From contig DASVWH010000056.1 of assembly GCA_036389715.1 (NCBI GenBank), positions 1-31,076 of the forward strand: a stretch of 31,076 bases of DNA. Reading direction: 5' to 3'. The DNA comes from DASVWH01 sp036389715 (GTDB lineage: Bacteria > Acidobacteriota > Blastocatellia > Pyrinomonadales > Pyrinomonadaceae). Both the position numbers and the translations under genes were made by a program. Positions 24,829 to 31,076 of this stretch are shown piece after piece. Within the stretch, counting starts at the first letter, position 1. Every line of letters starts with the position of its first letter. Under the pieces are notes generated by a model. That model was not told the origin of the DNA, made no database searches, and worked only from the letters and a program-made list of their open reading frames with translations.

Positions 24829-24868
24829 ATAGCCGGGGCAGCAACTATCGGCTGCCCCGGCTATTTTT
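24829..24868 (+). terminator. Strong intrinsic terminator
   Basis: A perfect 14-bp stem ATAGCCGGGGCAGC/GCTGCCCCGGCTAT (24829-24842 and 24851-24864) with an 8-base loop is followed by TTTTT. It lies 49 bp after the response-regulator gene. On the minus strand it may also serve the convergent ispG gene, though the T run there is poorer. Confidence 0.92.
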
Positions 24869-24965
24869 GCATGACGTTCCGGCGGCTGCGGCTGTCTTCG
24901 CATGACGCGTGCGCAGCCCGGAGCGCGCACGCACTGTAAATCCCCGGCTTTGAGCGGCGCGCCGC

Positions 24966-26069
24966 TTACTTGATAGTCACCAGCTCGGGCTCTGTTTTCG
25001 CCTTGTAGCTGCCCTCTGCGAGCAGCTTTTCCGTCTCGCGAACGAAGGCTTCGACGATGTCCTCGCCCGCGACTTTGCGCATCGGGACGCCGTTCTTGTA
25101 GATCATGCCGACGTTGCGCCCGAAGGTCACGCCGAGGTCGGAATCATGCGCCTCGCCCGGCCCGTTGACGGCGCAGCCCATGATGGAAAGGTGCAGCGGC
25201 TCCGAGATGTGCGCCAGGCGTCGCTCTATTTCCGTGACGATGCCGACGAAGTTATCAACGTCGAGCCGCCCGCACGTCGGACAGGCGACGACCGTCACGC
25301 CGCGCTGCCGCAGCTCAAGCGATTTGAGAATCTCCCAGGCGACGCGGACCTCTTCCTGCGGCTCTGCCGCCAGCGAGACGCGGATAGTGTCGCCGATGCC
25401 TTCGGCCAGCAGGATGCCGAGCCCGATGGCCGACTTGACCGTGCCGCTAAAGGCCGAGCCCGCCTCCGTCACACCCAGGTGCAGCGGGTAATCAACCTGC
25501 CGGGCCAGTAAACGATAGGCCGCGACCGTCCGGTGCACGTCCGAGGCTTTGAGCGAGACGATGATGTCGTTGAAGTCCAGGTCTTCGAGAATCTGTATGT
25601 GGCGCAAGGCGGACTCGACCATCGCTTCCGGCGTCGCCGTGCCGTACTTCTTGAGCAAATCCTTTTCGAGCGAGCCGCCGTTGACGCCGATGCGAATCGG
25701 CACTCCCTGCGACTGCGCGGCGCGCGTCACTTCGCGGACGCGCTCGTGCGCCCCGATATTGCCGGGATTGAGCCGCAGCTTATCAATGCCCGCATCCAGC
25801 GCCATCAGCGCCAGCTTGTAATGAAAGTGAATGTCGGCGACGAGCGGCACTTCGGGAACGCGCTGGCGAATCTCCTTGAGCGCGATGGCCGCCTCCTTGT
25901 CCGGCACGGCGAGACGGACTATCTCACAACCCGCGCGGACCATCTCTTCTATCTGCGCGACGGTCGCGCCCACGTCCACCGTATCGGTCTTCGTCATTGA
26001 CTGGACCACGACGGGCGCGCCGCCGCCAATCTGCACGTCCCTGACCTTAACTGCCCTGGTTTTTCTCAT
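24966..26069 (-). CDS. ispG: 4-hydroxy-3-methylbut-2-enyl diphosphate synthase (GcpE)
   Basis: 367 residues. Converts MEcPP to HMBPP in the MEP isoprenoid pathway, with a [4Fe-4S] cluster. The barrel domain has VVVQSMTKTDT, VADIHFHYKLAL, RLNPGNIG, RIGVNGGSL; the C-terminal cluster domain holds ACPTCGR with C263 and C266, and SIMGCAVNGPGEA with C299 and E306, the four cluster ligands. Short, single-barrel bacterial form without the insert of long forms. The ATG has AAAGG eight bases upstream. It is the last gene of the uppS-cdsA-dxr-rseP-ispG cluster, 99 bp after rseP, and ends convergently with the response-regulator gene. Conserved neighbour dxr supplies the same pathway. Confidence 0.96.
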   Translation of the reverse strand: MRKTRAVKVRDVQIGGGAPVVVQSMTKTDTVDVGATVAQIEEMVRAGCEIVRLAVPDKEAAIALKEIRQRVPEVPLVADIHFHYKLALMALDAGIDKLRLNPGNIGAHERVREVTRAAQSQGVPIRIGVNGGSLEKDLLKKYGTATPEAMVESALRHIQILEDLDFNDIIVSLKASDVHRTVAAYRLLARQVDYPLHLGVTEAGSAFSGTVKSAIGLGILLAEGIGDTIRVSLAAEPQEEVRVAWEILKSLELRQRGVTVVACPTCGRLDVDNFVGIVTEIERRLAHISEPLHLSIMGCAVNGPGEAHDSDLGVTFGRNVGMIYKNGVPMRKVAGEDIVEAFVRETEKLLAEGSYKAKTEPELVTIK

Positions 26070-26168
26070 CCAAATGCCTTTAACTGACTGTTCGGAGCCT
26101 GACGGGTTTCGTCATCGAGCCCGGGAATTTCCGTTTCGTTCTTTAAAGCCGGGTTCCGGGCTTGCAAA

Positions 26169-27563
26169 CTATTTTTGCGGCGCTGTCGCGGCCGGTTTAT
26201 TATCGTCGGGCGGATTGCGCGAGACTGTTTTAATCAGGTCGTTGGTGATGACGAAGCCCATCAGGAGCAGGAGCATCACGAAGCCGACCTGCTGAATCCT
26301 CTCGCGCACGCGCATCGAGAGCTGCTTTCCGGCCATCGCCAGCACGGCCTCGACGAGCAGCAGGAAGATAGCGCCGCCGTCGAGCACTGGAATCGGCAAG
26401 AGGTTGAAGACGCCGAGGCTCAGGCTGAGGAATCCGAGCATGCTGAAGACGCCCGCCCAGCCCGCCTCGCGCACTGACGTTGCCGCCGCTTTGTAAATCC
26501 CGATTGGCCCGGAGACGGTATTGCGCGCCGAGCGCTGGCCCGTGAAGAGCTGGCCCAGGGCCTTGCCGGTCAGGCGCAGGATTTCGACGTTGAAGCTGAC
26601 GGCGTGGCGCGCGGTGGCCACGAGTCCGGCACGCTCGCGCGGCAGTTGTTCGACGGGGCCGAAGCCGAGCCTTTCTCTGCCGTCGGAGAGCAAGCGGGCG
26701 GTCGCGGTAATCTCTTTTTGCTGGCCCTGACGCTCGACCGTCAGGCGGATCGGCTCTTTCTTATGGTCCTGAATATACTGTGTGACCTGTTCGGCGCTGC
26801 CGACGCGCTCGCCGCCGATGGCGACGATTTTGTCGGAGACCTGCAACCCGGCTTCGGCCGCCGGAGTTCCCTCTTCGACGCTGGCGACGACCACCGGCAC
26901 GTCGCCGTAATCTGGATCGAAGCCCATCACGCCGATGACTTCACCGCTCTCGGTGCGCTTGGTCGGCGTGATCGTCAGTTGAACGCGCTCGCCGTTACGC
27001 TCGACGACCATCGGCAGTGCCTGTTCCGGCGAAAGCAGCGAATCGCCTCTGATAGTGTCCCACTTGGGGTTCTCGGCTCCGTTGAATGAGATGATGCGGT
27101 CGCCGGGTTGGAGCCCGGCTGCCTGGGCGGCGCTGTTGGGCGCGATGTTCCTGACTACGGGCGCGGGCGAGACCGGCACGCCCCAGATCATCCCGCCGAC
27201 GAAAGGAATCGCCAGCGCCGTCAGGATGTTCATCACCGGCCCGGCGACTGCCACCAGAAATTTCTGCCAGCGCGGGCGCAGCGTGAACTGCTCCGCGGGC
27301 GGGATGTCGGAAGCACCCTCGCCCTCTATGGGGGCGTTCGATTCGTCGCCGCCGAGCTTGACATAGCCGCCGAGCGGGATGGCCGAGACGCGATAATCGG
27401 TCGTGCCCCAGCGTCTTCCCCAGATTCGCGGGCCGAAGCCGACGGAGAAGGTCTCGACCCTGATCTTCAATAACTTTGCAACCGCAAAGTGGCCGAACTC
27501 GTGGAGAATAACCGCCGCGCCGAGGATAAAAACAAACGCCAGAATCTCAATCACAACATTCAT
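26169..27563 (-). CDS. rseP: RIP metalloprotease (site-2 protease)
   Basis: 464-residue intramembrane zinc protease that cuts anti-sigma factors and signal-peptide remnants. Zinc motif HEFGH at 21-25 inside the first helix, with the third ligand D395 in NLLPIPVLDGG. Two PDZ domains are visible between the first and last halves: one around PNSAAQAAGLQPGDRI, one around GTPAAEAGLQVSDKIVAI. The membrane segment MNILTALAIPFVGG precedes the first PDZ, and the last helices end by residue 450, with a Pro/Ala/Lys-rich tail. Order and length are usual for RseP (about 450). It lies between dxr and ispG in the envelope/isoprenoid cluster. The gap to dxr is 239 bp, unusually long, and contains no gene that I see. 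Confidence 0.95.
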   Translation of the reverse strand: MNVVIEILAFVFILGAAVILHEFGHFAVAKLLKIRVETFSVGFGPRIWGRRWGTTDYRVSAIPLGGYVKLGGDESNAPIEGEGASDIPPAEQFTLRPRWQKFLVAVAGPVMNILTALAIPFVGGMIWGVPVSPAPVVRNIAPNSAAQAAGLQPGDRIISFNGAENPKWDTIRGDSLLSPEQALPMVVERNGERVQLTITPTKRTESGEVIGVMGFDPDYGDVPVVVASVEEGTPAAEAGLQVSDKIVAIGGERVGSAEQVTQYIQDHKKEPIRLTVERQGQQKEITATARLLSDGRERLGFGPVEQLPRERAGLVATARHAVSFNVEILRLTGKALGQLFTGQRSARNTVSGPIGIYKAAATSVREAGWAGVFSMLGFLSLSLGVFNLLPIPVLDGGAIFLLLVEAVLAMAGKQLSMRVRERIQQVGFVMLLLLMGFVITNDLIKTVSRNPPDDNKPAATAPQK

Positions 27564-27802
27564 GAAAATAAAGCTCTCTTTTTCTCTCTAAACTCCCTAA
27601 AACTTCAGGTCACGCCGACTTAGAATCATCCATCCGGGACGGAGTTGCATCCGAAGTGTACGCGCCGCCCCGGCCAAAAAGCAAAGGGCAGGCCATCAGA
27701 GCGCCCGCGCGAAAGGCCAAAAAGCCAGGGATTCGGCCCGAAAATCAAGGATTCGAGACAGGTGCTCCCGCCTGAACCTGTGCGGCCCGCTCCCTTCAAT
27801 TC

Positions 27803-29005
27803 TCAATCTCCGGCGACGACCTTCGTGCCCTGCACCAGCCGCTCAATCACGGCTGCCGCCGAGCTGCGGGCCGCGCGGTCAGTCTCCAGCACGACATCCA
27901 GGCTCTCGACCGCACGCGTCCCGTGCAGGTTCATCACCTCTTCGATGACGCGGGGAATATCCGTCAGGCTCAGTTGTTCGTCGAGAAACGCGGCGACGGC
28001 CACTTCGTTCGCGGCGTTCATCGCCGCAGCCAGCGTGCCGCCCGCGCGCAGCGCGCGGTAGGCGAGCGCGATACAGGGGAAGCGTTCGAGGTCGGGCGCT
28101 TCAAAGTGCAGTGCCGACATGGCCGTCAAATCGAGCGGCGGCAGCTCGCACGGATAACGCGCCGGATAGGTCAGCGCGTACTGGATGGCGTGGCGCATAT
28201 CGGTCACGCCCAACTGCGCTATGGTTGAGCCGTCAACCAGCTCGATCATCGAATGGACCACCGATTCGGGATGTACCAGGATGCCTATCTCGTCCGCGTC
28301 GAAGCCGAACAGCCAGTGAGCCTCTATCACTTCGAGCCCCTTGTTCATCAACGTGGCCGAATCAATGGTAATCTTCGCGCCCATGCTCCAGGTCGGGTGG
28401 CGCATCGCTTCGGCGACGGTCGCCCTCTCCATCTCGGCGGCGCTTTTGGTGCGAAAAGGCCCGCCCGAAGCCGTCAGTATCAGGCGACGCACCTCCGCGC
28501 GCTTCTCTCCCCTTAAGCACTGGTGCAGCGCATTGTGCTCGGAATCCACCGGCAGGAGTTCACCGCCGGATTTCGCTGCGGCGCGCGTCATCAGCTCCCC
28601 GGCCATGACGAGCGTCTCCTTGTTGGCCAGCGCCACGCGCTTGCCCGCTTCCAGTGCGCGCAGGGTGGGCACAAAACCGACCGCCCCGACCGTCGCGCTG
28701 ACGACGCAGCGAGCCTGCTCATGCGTCGCCACTTCGACCAGCCCCGCTTCGCCCACGGCGACGCGCGGCAAAGGCACACCGCGCGCGTGTAAGCGAGCGC
28801 CCAGCTCCTCGACGCATTCCGCCGTCGCCACGGAGACCAGCTCCGGCCGGTATCGCTCGACCTGCTCGGCCAGTCTCTCGACGTTGCGCCCGGCCGCCAG
28901 CGCCACGACGCGGAACTCCCGCTCTCCCAGCGCCTCGATGACGCGCAAAGTATTGCGCCCGATTGATCCGGTCGAGCCTAAAATGGAGATACCTTTGGAA
29001 CTCAT
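27803..29005 (-). CDS. dxr: 1-deoxy-D-xylulose 5-phosphate reductoisomerase
   Basis: 400 residues. Converts DXP to MEP using NADPH and a divalent metal, the first committed step of the MEP pathway. NADPH-binding GSTGSIG at residues 10-16, then ALANKETLVMAGEL, LPVDSEHNALHQCL with metal ligands Asp and Glu, TASGGPFR, HPTWSMGAKITIDSATLMNKG, LVHPESVVHSMIE and late MNAANEVAVAAFL. All are standard and complete. The start ATG at 29005 fits the family start. In the cluster it follows cdsA by an 82-bp gap filled by a heptamer hairpin and precedes rseP. Confidence 0.97.
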   Translation of the reverse strand: MSSKGISILGSTGSIGRNTLRVIEALGEREFRVVALAAGRNVERLAEQVERYRPELVSVATAECVEELGARLHARGVPLPRVAVGEAGLVEVATHEQARCVVSATVGAVGFVPTLRALEAGKRVALANKETLVMAGELMTRAAAKSGGELLPVDSEHNALHQCLRGEKRAEVRRLILTASGGPFRTKSAAEMERATVAEAMRHPTWSMGAKITIDSATLMNKGLEVIEAHWLFGFDADEIGILVHPESVVHSMIELVDGSTIAQLGVTDMRHAIQYALTYPARYPCELPPLDLTAMSALHFEAPDLERFPCIALAYRALRAGGTLAAAMNAANEVAVAAFLDEQLSLTDIPRVIEEVMNLHGTRAVESLDVVLETDRAARSSAAAVIERLVQGTKVVAGD

Positions 29006-29009
29006 ATCA

Positions 29010-29082
29010 GTTTTCAGTTTTCGGTTTTCAGTTTTCAGTCGGAGTCTTTAGCTCAAAACTGAAAACTGAAAACCGAAAACTG
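29010..29082. repeat. Heptamer inverted-arm repeat, GTTTTCA type, between cdsA and dxr
   Basis: The left arm 29010-29044 is GTTTTCA, GTTTTCG, GTTTTCA, GTTTTCA, GTCGGAG. The right arm 29051-29082, read on the minus strand, is GTTTTCG, GTTTTCA, GTTTTCA, GTTTTGA. Pairing leaves a tiny loop and about 30 nearly perfect base pairs. It fills the whole gap between the cdsA stop (29088) and the dxr start (29005), and lies 4 bp from the dxr ATG. Confidence 0.9.
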
Positions 29083-29087
29083 TTTAC

Positions 29088-29906
29088 TCATCCAAAATAG
29101 AGTCGCCCGAAATAGTAGATGACGGGTGCGTTGAAGAGCAAGCTATCGAGCCTGTCGAGCAGGCCGCCGTGGCCGGGCAGAATCTGTGCGGCGTCCTTCG
29201 CGCCCGCGCCGCGCTTGAGCGCGCTTTCCGTCAGGTCTCCCAGCACGCCGAGCACATTAAGCACGGCCGCCAGCGGGAGCGCGGCCTTCAGCGGCAGCTC
29301 TCTGAAGAACCAGTAGTGCGCCAGCACGGCCATCAACAGGCTCGCAATCATTCCGCCGATTGCGCCTTCCCAGGTTTTGCCGGGGCTGATGGTCGGGGCC
29401 AGCTTGTGCCGCCCGAGAGCCCTGCCAGTGTAGTAAGCCCCCGTATCCGAGCCCATGATGACGAGGAAGAAGAAGGAGAGCAGGTCGGCCGAGCGCCCTT
29501 GCTCGAAGCCCATCCGCACGGCGACCAGATGGCCTCCGAGCAGCGCCACGTACATCAGGCCCAGCAGGGTCGCGCCGACCGAAGCGATCATCTTGTCGAA
29601 GGGCTTGCCCCGCAGCATCGCCGCGACGAGCAGAAGAATCGTCACCCCCGGCAGGACCAGCAGCAAGAGTTCAGGCAATTCGCCGGGCCGGTTGAAATAG
29701 AAGACAGTGAAGACGGCAGCAGCCCCGGCAAACCCGAGTTCCCTGTCGGCATTAATGCCGAGCCGCCCGGAGAGCAGCCAGAACTCGTACAGGCCCAGAA
29801 TCATCGCCGCCAGCGCCAGCACCACGAAGAGCGGCGCTAACCAGGGCACCAGGATTGAAGCGACGAGTACCGGAAGGACAAGGAGCGCGGTGATGATGCG
29901 AGACAT
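29088..29906 (-). CDS. cdsA: Phosphatidate cytidylyltransferase
   Basis: 272-residue inner-membrane enzyme making CDP-diacylglycerol from phosphatidic acid and CTP, the branch point for all phospholipids. It has about eight hydrophobic segments and the CDS signature in two pieces: MGSDTGAYYTGRALGRHKL followed by SPGKTWEGAIGG, and the C-terminal GDLTESALKRGAGAKDA with GHGGLLDRLDSLL, holding the conserved Asp residues. Length is normal for the short bacterial form. It lies between uppS and dxr, as in most bacteria. Both flanking gaps carry short-repeat hairpins. Confidence 0.95.
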   Translation of the reverse strand: MSRIITALLVLPVLVASILVPWLAPLFVVLALAAMILGLYEFWLLSGRLGINADRELGFAGAAAVFTVFYFNRPGELPELLLLVLPGVTILLLVAAMLRGKPFDKMIASVGATLLGLMYVALLGGHLVAVRMGFEQGRSADLLSFFFLVIMGSDTGAYYTGRALGRHKLAPTISPGKTWEGAIGGMIASLLMAVLAHYWFFRELPLKAALPLAAVLNVLGVLGDLTESALKRGAGAKDAAQILPGHGGLLDRLDSLLFNAPVIYYFGRLYFG

Positions 29907-29925
29907 TTATTATCAGTAAACTAAA

Positions 29926-30060
29926 GAAGTGATGAGTAAATGAGTGATGAGTAAATGAGTGATGAGTGATGAGTAAAAGCAGCTTGTCCTTCTACTCATC
30001 ACTCATCACTCATTACTCATTACTTGTCGTCACTTGTCATTACTTGTCATCACTTATCAT
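29926..30060. repeat. Mixed 7/8-mer repeat arms, GAGTGAT type, between uppS and cdsA
   Basis: The left arm 29926-29978 reads GAAGTGAT, GAGTAAAT, GAGTGAT, GAGTAAAT, GAGTGAT, GAGTGAT, GAGTAAAA, mixing 7- and 8-base units. The right arm, about 29992-30060 read on the minus strand, has GATAAGT, three 10-mers ending GACAAGT or AAGT, then AATGAGT, AATGAGT, GATGAGT, GATGAGT. Arms are complementary in character and flank a short unique centre near 29979-29991. The right end runs into the uppS stop codon at 30057-30059. Confidence 0.88.
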
Positions 30061-30848
30061 TTCGCATTGGCGACCAGCTTGAGCCCGCCGAAGCGCCGGT
30101 CGCGGCTCTGAAAGTCGAGGATGGCTTCGAGCAGGTGAAGGCGGCGGAAATCGGGCCAGAGAGTTTCCGTGACATGAATCTCGCTGTAGGCGGCCTGCCA
30201 GAGAAGAAAATTCGAGATGCGCAGCTCGCCGCTCGTGCGCACGAGCAGGTCCAGTTCCGGCAGCCCGCGCGTGTAAAGCTCGCGCTCAAGACTCTCTTCC
30301 GTCAAATCTGCGGGACGTTTGCCCTCGCTCAAGAGACGCAGGAAAGCCGCCCGCGCCGCGTCAACAATCTCGGCCCGCCCGCCGTAATTCAGCGCGACGC
30401 TGAGCACCATGCCCGTATTGGCGGCCGTGCGCTCGCTGGCCCTGGCAATCTCGCGGCGCACGCTCTCGGCCAGTGCTTCGGGCCGCCCGATAACCTGAAA
30501 ACGAATGTTCTGCCTGTCTATCTCGTCCAATTCGAGCCGCAGGTAGCGCCTCAACATGCGCATCAGGGCGTCAACTTCGAGGCGCGGGCGCTTCCAGTTC
30601 TCGGTCGAAAAAGCGTAGAGCGTCAATGCGCCGAGCCCGAGCCGCGCGCCCGTATCGACGGCGGCCCGCACGGCTTCGACCCCGGCGCGATGGCCCGCGA
30701 TGCGCGGCTGCCCGCGTTGCGCCGCCCAGCGCCCGTTGCCGTCCATGATGATGGCGACGTGGCGCGGCAAACGCTCCCAGGCGATGCGCGCCAGCAGCGC
30801 CTCATCACGCGTTCCCTTCTCGACTACTGCAACGAAATCCGCGAGCAT
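30057..30848 (-). CDS. uppS: Isoprenyl transferase (undecaprenyl diphosphate synthase)
   Basis: 263-residue cis-prenyltransferase making the long-chain carrier lipid for peptidoglycan and other envelope polymers from IPP and FPP. Catalytic motif HVAIIMDGNGRWA with D36, then AGHRAGVEAVR, LTLYAFSTENWKRP, LNYGGRAEIVDAAR, DLLVRTSGELRISNFLLWQ and YSEIHVTETLWPDF; all conserved regions of the family are present. The N-terminal 25 residues before RLPRHVAIIM are extra but usual. First gene of the cluster in this window; frr and pyrH, which often precede it, would lie beyond the IS element to the right. Confidence 0.96.
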   Translation of the reverse strand: MLADFVAVVEKGTRDEALLARIAWERLPRHVAIIMDGNGRWAAQRGQPRIAGHRAGVEAVRAAVDTGARLGLGALTLYAFSTENWKRPRLEVDALMRMLRRYLRLELDEIDRQNIRFQVIGRPEALAESVRREIARASERTAANTGMVLSVALNYGGRAEIVDAARAAFLRLLSEGKRPADLTEESLERELYTRGLPELDLLVRTSGELRISNFLLWQAAYSEIHVTETLWPDFRRLHLLEAILDFQSRDRRFGGLKLVANAK

Positions 30849-30952
30849 CGCCTTGCTTCCCCGTCTTCAAACCGCATTGAGCATCCCGCTTCAATCAAAC
30901 CCGTGCATCTTAATCGCCGCCACTACCGGAGCGCAACCGAATGCCGGTCGAT

Positions 30953-30973
30953 GGTCAATCGTCAATAGTAAAT
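30953..30973. repeat. Three heptamers next to the IS element
   Basis: GGTCAAT, CGTCAAT and AGTAAAT lie in phase at 30953-30973, directly before the predicted IS left end. They may be the surviving part of another short-repeat locus interrupted by the insertion. Confidence 0.5.
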
Positions 30974-31076
30974 AGAAGCGGTCTCATAAATAGTCGTGCT
31001 AAGCTTTCGACATGGCACGACGAGAAGAACTAACTGATGAACAATGGGCGCTTATCAAACCCATGATACCTGAACT
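30974..31076 (+). mobile_element. Left end of an IS5-like insertion sequence (incomplete)
   Basis: The last 103 bases have an AT-rich start with GCGGTCTCATAAATAG near 30978-30993, a plausible terminal inverted repeat, followed by the transposase ORF. Base composition drops against its neighbours. The exact left boundary and target duplication cannot be set because the right end is outside the window. Confidence 0.55.
31012..31076 (+). CDS. IS5-family transposase, N-terminus only
   Basis: ATG at 31012 opens a frame still open at the window end. It encodes MARREELTDEQWALIKPMIP and is cut after about 21 codons. The LTDEQWALI-x-P-x-(I/L)P block is the DUF4096 N-terminus of IS5-type transposases (IS1031/IS427-like groups). 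Catalytic DDE residues are beyond the edge. Lower GC content than the surrounding genes agrees with recent gain. Confidence 0.78.
   Translation, partial: MARREELTDEQWALIKPMIPE

Noticed and set aside
29926..30060. CRISPR array
   Set aside because: Units are 7-10 bases with no spacers and the second arm is in opposite orientation.

Overview
The window is about 31 kb of GC-rich bacterial chromosome, densely coding, with genes on both strands. I see no rRNA, tRNA, CRISPR array or phage region. The gene content points to a Gram-negative, non-sporulating bacterium: undecaprenyl, CDP-diacylglycerol and MEP-pathway genes, RseP, and a GnnA-like oxidoreductase of the kind found in lipid A loci. Protein style (SpoIID and S55 domains in a non-sporeformer, OmpA-like secreted repeats) and the rich intergenic short repeats suggest Acidobacteriota, probably class Blastocatellia. 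That assignment is inference; no marker was compared.

Layout: (1) 1-7.2 kb holds, on the minus strand, a trpE cut by the window edge, a 2,4-dienoyl-CoA-reductase-like SDR, a secreted phosphohistidine/ATP-grasp dikinase-like protein and a secreted SpoIVB-type (S55) protein. rsmG lies between them on the plus strand. (2) 7.5-12.6 kb has mobA, a membrane-anchored alpha/beta-hydrolase-fold protein without the nucleophile serine, and two convergent polytopic GT-C-like membrane proteins. (3) 12.8-20.4 kb runs on the plus strand: Gfo/Idh/MocA oxidoreductase, serine hydrolase, ChrA transporter, a large SpoIID protein with SPOR-like and SLH-like parts, a secreted duplicated-domain protein, a glutaredoxin-like protein and an unreported 31-residue membrane microprotein. 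(4) 20.4-24.8 kb is a housekeeping run: miaA, hfq, tmk, holB, then a response regulator fused to an RsbW-like ATPase, closed by a strong terminator. (5) 24.9-30.9 kb on the minus strand is the conserved envelope and isoprenoid cluster uppS-cdsA-dxr-rseP-ispG. It couples MEP-pathway isoprenoid synthesis to undecaprenyl carrier and phospholipid precursor supply. (6) The right edge carries the start of an IS5-like insertion sequence.

The most unusual structure is non-coding. At least seven intergenic gaps are filled by short tandem units (7-mers, in one case 8-mers, in one case mixed). At most loci the units occur in two arms in opposite orientation, so the gap can fold into a long imperfect hairpin. 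Units are similar within a locus but differ between loci, and they often fill the whole space between one stop codon and the next start codon, even inside the uppS-cdsA-dxr cluster. Coding oddities include an S55 protein with its Ser and His motifs in reversed order, a signal-peptide-bearing dikinase-like protein, and a hydrolase fold with Glu at the nucleophile position.
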